64,000 nucleotides of DNA. It comes from Candidatus Enterovibrio altilux (GTDB lineage: Bacteria > Pseudomonadota > Gammaproteobacteria > Enterobacterales > Vibrionaceae). Numbering within the stretch: position 1 is the first letter of the stretch; every line of letters begins with the position of its first letter. The stretch covers positions 496,001-560,000 of the forward strand of contig NZ_CP020660.1 of assembly GCF_002381345.1 (NCBI RefSeq), written 5' to 3'. Of this stretch, positions 11,331 to 20,198 are shown one piece after another. The notes beneath the pieces are model-generated. The model ran no database searches. It saw only the letters and a program-made list of their open reading frames with translations, and was not told the DNA's origin. The translations under genes were made by a program, and so were the position numbers.

Positions 11331-12442
11331 TTAGACTAGTCAGCTTCTCTAACACTTTTATTGTAGCGTTAGTTTCGATAATTTAAGCAGTGTAGTCCCT
11401 TAAGCAATGCCCCTCTCAGAAGTTTTCGATTCGAAACATTGTAGTCTTTGATAGGAAACGTTTATGGTAATCATACCTCATTTTTTTAATGCTGATTTGC
11501 ACCGTATAACTGCTGGTAATTGACCGCTAAATTACGTAGATACTCTCATTTTTAAAAATTATTCATTTTTTTAGTGGGATGAAAAGAACCGCTCGTTTAA
11601 TACGAGCGGTTTCGTAACATGCCTGGCGTCGTAAGCACCATAGCCGGATATTTCATTGATTTCTCGGCGGATCTGTTTAAGAAGTTAGATAACACTTCAT
11701 CGTCAGTCACGTTTGATGCACTTAACTCAGCAGCAATTATTTCATGCGTATTTATATCTACCGCTAAGTGAAACTTGTGCCAGACCCGCCGTTTTCCATC
11801 AATACCATGCTTTTTTACTTTTCATTATCATTCACCGTCGACTTTGAACCCCGTAGAATAATGATTAAGTTCTAGATACTTTCTTTATTTTTTGTTTTAC
11901 ACATGACATTAACCATTTGGGCTCGCTTACTAATGAATAAATAGTGAGGGCATGACAACAGCAGTTGAATAAATTTAAAAACTGCATTAATGAATCCTTG
12001 CAGACTTCTCAGTGGCATTGAAAATACGCATTTAACCACAAAATTAGTTGAAATAGCTAAGTCGCTAAATAAACGAAGTCTCTCATGATTAGCCGGCTTA
12101 GTGTGATATCGATTAGTTATTTTGTAGCGAAGATTATTCATAGGCCAGAATATTTACGTGAGCTTGGATGTTTAAAGTTTTGACTAAAAATTTAGTTTCC
12201 TGATTTAGGAAATAAACCCGATTACCATAAACGTTCCATAACAGAGACATCAATGATTTAAATAAAAAAGTTACTGATAGGAACATTGAGCCTAAGGGAA
12301 CACACAACTCAAATTAGCGAAACTTACGCGCTAATAAAAGCGTTCAATAAGCTAAGAGGGCTAAGTATGCCTAACATGAACATGCTCGCCTAATGGTACA
12401 TTATGTTGAGATTTGCTATTTAAACTCAGATTAAAAAAATCA
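11331..12442 (-). mobile_element. Chimeric IS5-family unit, decayed
   Basis: 11331-12219 is a minus-strand copy that lacks its extreme right end. Its transposase N-terminus is legible ('MNNLRYKITN', 'LRLFSDLAIS', 'VFSMPLRSLQGFI'), and a deletion removes about 80 bases near 12105. At 12219/12220 the left end joins gattaccataaacgttcc, the 3' transposase fragment in plus orientation, which runs to about 12442. Confidence 0.85.
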
Positions 12443-12590
12443 AGTTGTTCAAAAACTAATGCTAGAAGTGAGACAATACTCTCTTGCATTATTACGTAAG
12501 GCATACTGGCATTAACCTTGCTAATTCTATTTTTTGTTATTTTCATATTTTCTTCAAAGAAGACGATGAAGACTTGCATGAATATTTTAG

Positions 12591-12596
12591 GAGGTT
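12591..12596 (+). promoter_or_regulatory. Ribosome binding site that sets the GTG start at 12604
   Basis: AGGAGG lies nine bases before GTG 12604. It decides this start over the ATG at 12484, whose extra 40 residues do not resemble a glycosyltransferase N-terminus. Confidence 0.75.
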
Positions 12597-12603
12597 AAAT
12601 ATA

Positions 12604-13617
12604 GTGTGGAAAAGTAAAAAAATTTGGCTCGTATTAGATAGTCAAGGTTTTGGTGGTATTGAGTCACACGTTGAACAACTAATGCTAGGTTTGTTGAGCA
12701 CACGAAATTACGTTAACGTTGTATTTCTTAAGAGCTACGGTGAGCACCCACTACAACGTCGTTTGTTATTTTCAAACCTAAATTGCACCATACTTGACGG
12801 ACGCATAACTTCTTTGTGGCGCGCACTGAAAAAAGATAAACCCGACATTATCCATACACATGGGTATAAAGCGGGCATTATCGTTCGCCCTATTGCTCGC
12901 TTCATGGCTATTTCCTGTGCAAGCACATTTCATAGCGGCGAAAAAAAAGACGGACGAATACAGCTGTATGATTGGTTTGACCGCTACACAGCATTTCTCG
13001 CCCATCATGTCTATGCCGTAAACACATCTATCCTATCAACGCTGCCATGCAAAGCTACACTTGCCGATAACTTCATAGATACTCATGCACTTTCGCAATC
13101 ACACGGACAACAAATCGCTTTCGTTGGACGGTTGAATAAAGAAAAGGCTCCCGAACGTTTCATCAACTTAGCAAAATACTTCCCTTGTCTTGATCTTCAT
13201 CTTTATGGCGATGGCCCAATGCGAAAACAATTAGAGAAGAAAGCTCCTGATAATATTGTTTTTCACGGGGTACAGAGAGAAATGCACAATATATGGCCTA
13301 AAATTGGTTTACTGATTCTTCCTTCTCGAGCTGAGGGACTCCCTATGGTATGCTTAGAAGCAATGGCAAGAGGGATCCCTGTTATTACATTTAATGTCGG
13401 TGCATTGAATAAACTTATTTTTCATGAACAAAATGGATGGATTTTTACAGAAGGAGACCTTGAAAGCATGACGTCGGCTATCCAAACCTGGCGCGAGAGT
13501 GACCCTGCCCAAAAAGCAAAATGGAGTAATGCAGCAATTTTAACTATCAAGCAACATTATTCCACAGAAAAAGTAATGCCTAAATTACTTGAAAATTATG
13601 CAACTTTTGCAAAATGA
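12604..13617 (+). CDS. GT4-family glycosyltransferase
   Basis: Retaining GT-B glycosyltransferase, 337 residues, probably adding a sugar to a lipid-linked surface glycan at the cytoplasmic face. The N-terminal acceptor domain begins KIWLVLDSQGFGGIESHVEQL, the usual 'GG.E.h' loop. The donor domain begins IAFVGRLNKEKAPERFI, followed by HLYGDGPMRKQLE. The GT4 EX7E region is present as SRAEGLPMVCLEAMARGIPVI. The start is GTG 12604 with a strong ribosome site. It lies upstream of five further glycan genes and one substrate gene in the same direction, separated from the next by 189 bases that may hold a second promoter. Donor and acceptor sugars cannot be told from sequence. Confidence 0.88.
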   Translation: MWKSKKIWLVLDSQGFGGIESHVEQLMLGLLSTRNYVNVVFLKSYGEHPLQRRLLFSNLNCTILDGRITSLWRALKKDKPDIIHTHGYKAGIIVRPIARFMAISCASTFHSGEKKDGRIQLYDWFDRYTAFLAHHVYAVNTSILSTLPCKATLADNFIDTHALSQSHGQQIAFVGRLNKEKAPERFINLAKYFPCLDLHLYGDGPMRKQLEKKAPDNIVFHGVQREMHNIWPKIGLLILPSRAEGLPMVCLEAMARGIPVITFNVGALNKLIFHEQNGWIFTEGDLESMTSAIQTWRESDPAQKAKWSNAAILTIKQHYSTEKVMPKLLENYATFAK

Positions 13618-13806
13618 CATAATCCATTTCTCATATTGAAACACTCATACGAGTATTAGTTACTTTCAAATAACCGCTTATGCAAAAATAATTTCTTATT
13701 CAATGTATTATAAAAATGGCGCGTTACTTGCAATGCCAAGATAAAGGAAACGTTCATATTAATGTAGCAACCTAATTAACCCATCAGCGAACAGGAGAAA
13801 GAGAGT

Positions 13807-15084
13807 ATGACGTCTGTTAATTTTCTTCTTTCTACATCGCATAATGTGCTATTTGTGCACTATGGCGACAATTGGATTCGTGGTAGCGAACGTTGTCTTA
13901 TAGATCTGCTAACGCACATCAATAAAGACATATTTACACCTGTACTTTGGTGTAACAGTGACATGCTTGCGTTCGCAGTGAGAAAATTAAATATCAGGGT
14001 GTACGTTAGTGAATTCACATTGTTATTTGGAGAGCAAACGCCTCAATATAATTTCACAGGTTACAAAAAATCAATCCACCAAGGCTTAGACATTGTAGAC
14101 CATCATCAGATTGATCTTATCCATTCAAATAGCGGCGCACCAAGCCAGTGGTTGAATCTTGTTGCTCGTGCAAGAAAGTTACCATTAGTACTCCACTTGC
14201 ATGCTCGATATCCATTACGCGACCGCATCACTCTCGGCCTTCATCATGCAAGTATGGCCGTTGGTGTAAGTCAGCCAGTAGTTGACCAACTGCTAAATGA
14301 CGGCGTGAAAAAAACACGCTGTCAGGTCATTCCCAACGGCATAGATACTGTGACGTTACTAGCACAATCTATCATCGATCTACGCAAAATGCTGTCTCTA
14401 CCAAGTGAGGCATTTATTGCTGTCAGCATTTGTTCATTAATTACACGTAAAGGTGTCGACCTTTTGATTGAAGCGTGCAGACAGCTGCGTGGTCTGTATT
14501 TGCCGATTCATATGGTGATCATTGGCGATGGTCCAGAACGGGCAAATTTAGAAATGCAGATTCATAGAGCGCACTTAAAAAATTACGTACATTTAATTGG
14601 CGAACAACACCACGTCGTGGGTCTAATGCGTGGTGGCGCTGACATCTTCGTCTCTGGTGCTCGTGAAGAGGTTTTTGGTTTAACACTTGCAGAGGCGGGT
14701 CTCGCAAGATTACCAGTTGTGGCCCCCAACGTAGGTGGTATACCTACCGTCATTAACCATAATCACACTGGTTTGCTGGTACGCACAGAAAATCCACGTG
14801 CAATTGCACAGGCAATATATTACTTATTTTCGAACCGAAAGGAACGCATTAAGATGGGAGATAATGGGGCCCGCCATGTGATGAAATACTTCACTATTTC
14901 TTCGCACACGGCGAAATTTGAGTTGCTTTATAGCACTTTAATTATGGATCCTACAATGCCGGTAAAATGGCTCAGTCACTGGCAAATACTGCCACCGCTA
15001 CAAGCCTCTCTCAAATTTATTAAGCAATATAAGTGGATGTCTTCTAGCATGAATTCACTTACGTCATACAACGAGGTGCTATGA
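13807..15084 (+). CDS. GT4-family glycosyltransferase
   Basis: A second GT-B enzyme, 425 residues. The acceptor domain opens VLFVHYGDNWIRGSERCLIDLL. The donor domain holds CSLITRKGVDLLIEACRQL and VIIGDGPERANLE, and the EX7E motif is in GAREEVFGLTLAEAGLARLPVVA. About 40 residues beyond the usual C-terminus may contact the membrane. ATG 13807 is preceded by CAGGAGAAAGAGAG. Its stop overlaps the next start by four bases (ATGA at 15081), indicating translational coupling. It is the first gene of a tightly overlapping six-gene run that ends in the secreted DUF4114 protein. The specific sugar is unknown. Confidence 0.88.
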   Translation: MTSVNFLLSTSHNVLFVHYGDNWIRGSERCLIDLLTHINKDIFTPVLWCNSDMLAFAVRKLNIRVYVSEFTLLFGEQTPQYNFTGYKKSIHQGLDIVDHHQIDLIHSNSGAPSQWLNLVARARKLPLVLHLHARYPLRDRITLGLHHASMAVGVSQPVVDQLLNDGVKKTRCQVIPNGIDTVTLLAQSIIDLRKMLSLPSEAFIAVSICSLITRKGVDLLIEACRQLRGLYLPIHMVIIGDGPERANLEMQIHRAHLKNYVHLIGEQHHVVGLMRGGADIFVSGAREEVFGLTLAEAGLARLPVVAPNVGGIPTVINHNHTGLLVRTENPRAIAQAIYYLFSNRKERIKMGDNGARHVMKYFTISSHTAKFELLYSTLIMDPTMPVKWLSHWQILPPLQASLKFIKQYKWMSSSMNSLTSYNEVL

Positions 15085-16223
15085 ATAGACTGACACACAT
15101 TATCATCCTTGACCCAGTAGCCTTTGCTGGGGGATCAAAAATATCAACCAAACATGTGTTGAGTCAGTTAAAAAGTCAAGACACTCGTGTGACAATTTTA
15201 ACAGCTGATCCAGCAAGTTGGTCTTCGTCTCAAGCATACATTACTCGTCTGCGTATGCCTCAACTATTAAAAAAAGCCGAACAAGGTATGATGTATTTTG
15301 CTCGCCATCTACTGATTGCAATACAGCTACTTTGGCTTCGTCTCTTTGTTGGCCAAATACACACGGCACTCGGTGCATCAGGCCCTGGTGTCGATTTAGC
15401 ATTGTACTTAGTTAAACCTCTGCTAAGTTTTCGTGTAGTACAAATGGTTCATGGTCCAGTAGCACCATCACGCACTATTGGACGATGCTTCATTGCTGCA
15501 AACAGCGTATTTTATCTTGATTCAACACAAAAATCATTATCTTCAGCACTAAATGCCGCTGGCTATCCAAATGATGTTGACACACATTCACATATACAGA
15601 CATTTAGGAATGGCCTGCCTAAGCAATCATGGCCGAGTCAATGTCAATATAACTATTCAGTCATGTTTTGGGCAGCATCGCTATTGAAATGGAAAGGATT
15701 AGATACATTCATGGCAGCACTTAGCCAGTTTCCTTCGTCAAAACGCCCAGAAACCCACATTTGCTATATTCGCCCACAGCAAAATAATTTAGCAATAAGT
15801 GGCGCACCCCAACCGTTGAACAAAGTATTTTGGCACCACTCGCCGGCAAACCTTGATGAGATTCGTGCTCGCGCCAACATATTTGTGTCAACCAGCATTC
15901 AAGAGCCCTTTGGCCTGTCTATTCTAGAAGCGATGGCAGCCGGCATGTGCGTAATTATTCCTGCCGACGGCGCATTTTGGGATAAGCAACTTACCGAAAA
16001 CATTAATTGTTTGAAGTACTATCCTAACGACATTAACAGTCTTTCTACCATCATGATGATGGCTCATAGCAATATTCAAGACGTTAAAACAATAGGCCGA
16101 GCAGCCTGTAAGGTTGCGCATCAATATGACACTGATCATTGTTTTATGACAATATGTGAACATCTAGTCGCTAAGCAAATTGCTGTATTAACAACACCTC
16201 CACAAAAAGAAATACAGAGATGA
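15081..16223 (+). CDS. GT4-family glycosyltransferase
   Basis: A third GT-B enzyme of 380 residues. The N-terminus (HIIILDPVAFAGGSKISTKHVL) has the glycine loop of the acceptor domain. A hydrophobic segment near residues 70-95 (MMYFARHLLIAIQLLWLRLF) suggests membrane association. The donor half contains FWAASLLKWKGLDTFMAAL and the EX7E-like STSIQEPFGLSILEAMAAGMCVI. It overlaps its neighbours by four bases on both sides. With the two other transferases it could build a short repeat unit that the following flippase exports. Family assignment is good; substrate is unknown. Confidence 0.85.
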   Translation: MNRLTHIIILDPVAFAGGSKISTKHVLSQLKSQDTRVTILTADPASWSSSQAYITRLRMPQLLKKAEQGMMYFARHLLIAIQLLWLRLFVGQIHTALGASGPGVDLALYLVKPLLSFRVVQMVHGPVAPSRTIGRCFIAANSVFYLDSTQKSLSSALNAAGYPNDVDTHSHIQTFRNGLPKQSWPSQCQYNYSVMFWAASLLKWKGLDTFMAALSQFPSSKRPETHICYIRPQQNNLAISGAPQPLNKVFWHHSPANLDEIRARANIFVSTSIQEPFGLSILEAMAAGMCVIIPADGAFWDKQLTENINCLKYYPNDINSLSTIMMMAHSNIQDVKTIGRAACKVAHQYDTDHCFMTICEHLVAKQIAVLTTPPQKEIQR

Positions 16224-17644
16224 AAGGCCTATCACCTGTGCTCAAACAAACGCTGCTTTATGGTAGCAGTATCGTACTAATGAAAGGGATTTCCTTGTTG
16301 ATGTTACCTTTCATTACGCATCATTTACCACAGGCAGAGTTCGGTCAATTAGAAATTATAAGCAGTATTGCAGCTCTAGGCAGTGTTGTAGTAGGTCTAG
16401 GCTTAGAAGATGCCATGTACCGTTTCATTGGTGCTGACTATGACAAAGAAAAAAGAAAACGCAATTCCGCACGTATTTTCACTCTTACCTTACTTATCGG
16501 GGTTGTCGTGATCCCAAGCGGATGGGTACTTGCTGAATGGTTAGATGCTTACGTCCCCGGAGGTTTAAGTACTTATCAACTTCGCCTCGTGTTACTCATG
16601 CTCGCATTGGAAGGTTGCATTGCAGTACCACTGGGCTGGCTACGCATGCAAAATCGCGCCTACACATTTTTTTCAATGGCCGTCGGCCGTGCTTTTTTTC
16701 ACGCAGGCCTCACCGTTGCGATGTTATTCATGGACCGTGGTATTGATGGCATACTAGAAGCGAGTGTAATTGCCGCCATAACGCAAGCCATTATCCTCAC
16801 AGCTCTGCAAGCAAAAGACACCGGATTCGGATTTTCCGCTAGTCTCACGAAGCAATCTCTTATCTATAGCCTCCCCATCATGGCAAGTGGCTTGATGGCA
16901 TTCTCACTGAACGGTTTAGATCGTTGGGTATTGGCAGAAGTGAGCTCATTAAAAAGCGTTGCACAGTTCGGTGTTGCCGCGAAATTTGCTCTCGTCGTTG
17001 TGCTATTACTGCAACCATTCAGTATGTGGTGGATGCCAAAACGCTTTGACATCCTTTATAGTGTCGATGGTCGCGCGCACGCAATGCGTTTTACTTGCTA
17101 TGGTTTGATAGTGGTTATGATCATTGCTGTTGTCGTTGCAATATTAGCCCCAATAGCCATTCGTTTCCTCTTGCCAGAAAGCTATATGCTTGCTGCACAG
17201 TTCACCGCATTACTCATTGCGGCCGCATTGTTTAAGGAGATGTCCGAATTACTTAATCTTGGTAGTTTTGCAGGTGAGACGTCCTACGCACAACTTGCTA
17301 TTAATACCATATCTGCAGTCATCGCACTCAGCACTCTTTGGTGGTGGGGTAACATGTACGGTGTTTATGGCATATTGTTAGCATTAGCCTTTACGCAAGG
17401 TCTAAGAATGATACTGTTCTTTTTCATTAGTCAATCTCTATACTACCTTCCGTATCCAAAATTTGCATTAATTTTAACCACTAGTCTTTGTTTAGTTTGG
17501 TTAACAATAAGCCAATATGAATTGTCTATTACGCAATGTTTTATATTTTTAATTACGGCCCCGTTAACGCTTATTTTGCTTGCACAAAAACTCAATCTCA
17601 TTCCTCGAACAAACTATTTTAAGTTGAAGGAATTAGCAGCATGA
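16220..17644 (+). CDS. Wzx-like polysaccharide flippase
   Basis: A 474-residue polytopic membrane protein of the MOP (multidrug/oligosaccharidyl-lipid/polysaccharide) exporter superfamily. It probably flips undecaprenyl-linked oligosaccharide to the periplasm. The opening (LLYGSSIVLMKGISLLMLPF) and the segment THHLPQAEFGQLEIISSIA are typical of Wzx and RfbX proteins. Twelve to fourteen hydrophobic segments can be counted. Four-base overlaps with the genes on both sides point to one transcript. No Wzy-type polymerase is evident in the operon, so the product may be a single-unit glycan, or polymerisation may be encoded elsewhere. Confidence 0.87.
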   Translation: MKGLSPVLKQTLLYGSSIVLMKGISLLMLPFITHHLPQAEFGQLEIISSIAALGSVVVGLGLEDAMYRFIGADYDKEKRKRNSARIFTLTLLIGVVVIPSGWVLAEWLDAYVPGGLSTYQLRLVLLMLALEGCIAVPLGWLRMQNRAYTFFSMAVGRAFFHAGLTVAMLFMDRGIDGILEASVIAAITQAIILTALQAKDTGFGFSASLTKQSLIYSLPIMASGLMAFSLNGLDRWVLAEVSSLKSVAQFGVAAKFALVVVLLLQPFSMWWMPKRFDILYSVDGRAHAMRFTCYGLIVVMIIAVVVAILAPIAIRFLLPESYMLAAQFTALLIAAALFKEMSELLNLGSFAGETSYAQLAINTISAVIALSTLWWWGNMYGVYGILLALAFTQGLRMILFFFISQSLYYLPYPKFALILTTSLCLVWLTISQYELSITQCFIFLITAPLTLILLAQKLNLIPRTNYFKLKELAA

Positions 17645-18498
17645 ATGCCATCTTGATGTTGACTATCACCACATCCCTTAAAATACTCCACTGGTTTTCC
17701 GCACCTAGCCTGCAAAGGTTAGCTTTTGTGATACTCACAGGTATAGCCACATCTCTGTGGCTGTCATTCTATTCTGGCGAAGCACCAACTGTTGCAGAGT
17801 TTGACGCAATACCCACCATACTTTGTATCGGGTTAGGTCTTATCTTGCTGCTAAAAAGTAAACTTATATTCTCGCAAATTTCTGACAATCTGTTCGTCAT
17901 CGCCATCGCTATCCTATTGACATTCCCTAGCTTTCAAAGCACGCTGCTTTCGCTACTGCTCCTCGCTATATTGATTGGCTTACGAAGTTCTAACAAAAAC
18001 ATACCCCTCCGTACATGCGCACTCATCCTTTGCGTCTGTGCAATACAGGCATTAACTGTGTTCTATACCTTAAAGTGGTTCACCGAACCGGTGCTCGCTA
18101 TTGATGCTAGCTTAGTTGCATCTATTCTGTCGCTAGCTACTGGTTATGGCTATGCCATAGAAAATGTGTATTTTGGCCCATCCGATCATCAGGTACTAAT
18201 GCTTCGAAACTGCTCGTCATTACCTGCATTGCTCAGTGCATTTACCTGCTGGTTTGCTATCGCTCGCTGGCATAATATATCGTTTTCATCCCGAGAATGC
18301 ATAGTTATCAGTGCATTACTGGTATGTTCTCTTGGACTCAATCTTCTCCGCCTATTCAGCATGGGGTTAACCATGCAATGGCACGCATGGTGGCACTCTC
18401 CCGAAGGAGAAAATACTTATTTATTTACCTCTTCAGCATTAACTCTATCAATCATCTTCTGGGGGGTGCATTATGCAAAAACAGAACACACTCGTTGA
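17641..18498 (+). CDS. Exosortase-like transpeptidase, divergent
   Basis: A 285-residue protein with about eight membrane segments, which I read as an exosortase. The three family hallmarks occur in order near the C-terminus: Cys191 in LRNCSSLPALL, Arg237 in LNLLRLFSMGL, and His252 in AWWHSPEG. Exosortases cut the PEP-CTERM tail of secreted proteins at the inner membrane and are thought to link them to a glycolipid. The usual Gly two residues after the catalytic Cys is Ser here. Context strongly supports the call: it sits after glycosyltransferases and a flippase, and two genes before a secreted protein with a PEP-CTERM-like tail. I cannot assign a named exosortase subfamily. Confidence 0.78.
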   Translation: MNAILMLTITTSLKILHWFSAPSLQRLAFVILTGIATSLWLSFYSGEAPTVAEFDAIPTILCIGLGLILLLKSKLIFSQISDNLFVIAIAILLTFPSFQSTLLSLLLLAILIGLRSSNKNIPLRTCALILCVCAIQALTVFYTLKWFTEPVLAIDASLVASILSLATGYGYAIENVYFGPSDHQVLMLRNCSSLPALLSAFTCWFAIARWHNISFSSRECIVISALLVCSLGLNLLRLFSMGLTMQWHAWWHSPEGENTYLFTSSALTLSIIFWGVHYAKTEHTR

Positions 18499-19006
18499 TT
18501 GGTTAAGCTTGTCACTCTTGTTAGCTCTAGTTACTGGTGGTCTTTCACTTCGCACACAAAGTGCATCACCAACTCAAGGCATTTATAAACACGGTTCTGC
18601 CGAAAAACAATTGATAGAGTTTTTGCGTTTCCACGGCTTTACGAACATTAAATCAATATCTTTCACTGAAGATGCTGGTGTTAAAGGTTTACAAGTTTCT
18701 ATACCTACCTGCAATGGCTATCTTGTTATGTTAGTTATGCCAGATGGCGATGAGTTTTCGGGCTTATGGAAAACACTCGCGTTACACAATCAATACACAA
18801 CTAGATACCTTTTTGACGGGACTTTATACACTGAGTTCCCCCGAACATTATTTTGGTTTACAACAATGCTGCATGCGCTTGCTATAAAAATTGGACTTCA
18901 GTCTGTATTTTATCCTGGTCCTGCGCTCGCTATTGCTCATCCTGAGCATTGTAAAGATATTAACCAAATTTTTTTCAATAAAATTATGCTAAAAAGGAGA
19001 CTCTAA
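18473..19006 (+). CDS. Membrane-anchored protein of unknown function beside the exosortase
   Basis: A 177-residue protein that I do not recognise. It has one N-terminal membrane segment (about residues 10-28, LSLSLLLALVTGGLSL) and then a soluble, probably periplasmic domain. The region around residues 67-90 contains a cysteine and IPTCNGYLVMLVMPDGDEF, and the C-terminus has FPRTLFWFTTMLHALAIK. Its start lies 26 bases inside the exosortase gene, with GGGGGTG upstream, and its stop overlaps the start of the substrate gene (TAATG). Its position resembles EpsI-type accessory genes next to exosortases, but I see no EpsI signature. An accessory role in sorting or glycan attachment is inference. Confidence 0.7.
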   Translation: MQKQNTLVDWLSLSLLLALVTGGLSLRTQSASPTQGIYKHGSAEKQLIEFLRFHGFTNIKSISFTEDAGVKGLQVSIPTCNGYLVMLVMPDGDEFSGLWKTLALHNQYTTRYLFDGTLYTEFPRTLFWFTTMLHALAIKIGLQSVFYPGPALAIAHPEHCKDINQIFFNKIMLKRRL

Positions 19007-19950
19007 TGAAGAACATGATTAACACTATTATCGGAACATTCTTAATATGCAGCACATCTGCAGCTTATGCATTAATCGCAAATTCACCTACCATCATAAA
19101 CAACACTGTTGACTCCGCATTGATAAATCTCGCGGAGACAACATTACCTGAATCGACGACTGCTAATCCTGAGTTTCTTAATACAGATTACGACCCTTAC
19201 CTTTCATTACATCATAATGCAAACGTATACGTTAGCTTCCTGGACGAAGGAGCAGGTTATAAAAACAGTCTAGGTTATTTCACCTTCAACGATGATACGT
19301 TTTCAGGCTTAAACAAAGGCAGTATAGATACTGACAGCTCAGGTGTTGTTTCGCTGTCTGAACTCGGCGCTGTTGAGGGCATTGAATACGGGTTCTTATT
19401 TGCAAATCTGTCTAAATCAGGCAGCGGAGGCAGCTTGTTGACAGGTGACACCGTGCAGGTTGGTGATTCAGCAATAGCATTAGAAAAGAATGTTAGTTTC
19501 TTCCTATCTCAAAACTCCTATGCAGGAGGAGATACTGTTTCTGACGGCATCTTAACGGGTACGGATCAAACTTTCTATGGTTTAGATTTTTTGAATCCTG
19601 AGGCAGATTTTACCTATGAAAATGGTAGTTCAAGTGCTACATCTCGTCATGTTGCCATGTTGTTCACTGATAATAATGAAGAGCAAGTCATCATGGGGTT
19701 TGAAGATCTCAATCGTGTTAATCCTAGCAGTAATGACTGGAGTATACCATCTGATGAAGACTTTAATGACGCAATATTCATGGTGTACAGTGATCCCGTA
19801 GATGCGTTTAGTAATTCAAACATTGCTACAGCCCCTCTACCACCCATGGCACAAAGCCTTTTTGGACTCATGATGTGTGCAGGTTTAATTTTGATTACAC
19901 AAAAAAATTCTATACTTATTCCTCTTAAAAATACAAATTTAAGCACCTGA
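19006..19950 (+). CDS. Secreted DUF4114-type protein with PEP-CTERM-like sorting tail
   Basis: A 314-residue precursor with a signal peptide (about residues 1-22, ending SAAYA). The central region resembles DUF4114: FLDEGAGYKNSLGYFTF near the start and VIMGFEDLNR...DEDFNDAIF near the end. The C-terminus has the three parts of an exosortase signal: a proline motif (APLPP, residues 276-280), a hydrophobic stretch (LFGLMMCAGLILIT) and a short polar or basic run (QKNS). It is therefore the likely dedicated substrate of the exosortase two genes upstream. The last few codons lie within an IS630-like remnant, so the tail after the membrane segment may have been altered. Surface or matrix location is inferred. 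Confidence 0.78.
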   Translation: MKNMINTIIGTFLICSTSAAYALIANSPTIINNTVDSALINLAETTLPESTTANPEFLNTDYDPYLSLHHNANVYVSFLDEGAGYKNSLGYFTFNDDTFSGLNKGSIDTDSSGVVSLSELGAVEGIEYGFLFANLSKSGSGGSLLTGDTVQVGDSAIALEKNVSFFLSQNSYAGGDTVSDGILTGTDQTFYGLDFLNPEADFTYENGSSSATSRHVAMLFTDNNEEQVIMGFEDLNRVNPSSNDWSIPSDEDFNDAIFMVYSDPVDAFSNSNIATAPLPPMAQSLFGLMMCAGLILITQKNSILIPLKNTNLST

Positions 19951-20198
19951 AATTTATTATTTACTACGGACATCATAGAACCTATGATCTCTGGAATAGT
20001 CACAGTGGAACATTATTGAATACATTGTTTAAGAAAATATTGGTTCTTGACGGCTGATTCATCACCTTCCATAGCTGATATATCAGGTTGAACTTTGGAC
20101 TATCAAAAGAAGATAATGAAGCGTAATATTAAAACTAATACTGCATTTTTAACAAAATTATTGCAAAAAATTCCGCTCTATTAAGAATAATATGAAGT
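19925..20198 (-). mobile_element. IS630-family element, 3' remnant
   Basis: On the minus strand the DNA still reads 'ITLHYL', 'MNQPSR'-like and 'VTIPEIIGSMMSVVNNKFQVLK' in shifting frames, matching the C-terminal third of an IS630 transposase. Its end overlaps the last codons of the DUF4114 gene. Confidence 0.6.

Noticed and set aside
11872-12141. 89-residue minus-strand ORF
   Set aside because: It is a deleted N-terminal piece of the IS5-family transposase, included in the mobile element.
12484-12603. Longer start for the first glycosyltransferase at ATG 12484
   Set aside because: The extra 40 residues do not resemble the family, and a perfect AGGAGG lies before GTG 12604.
19647-20003. 118-residue minus-strand ORF at the end of the DUF4114 gene
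   Set aside because: Its first part is the C-terminal IS630 transposase block and the rest is antisense to the DUF4114 gene.
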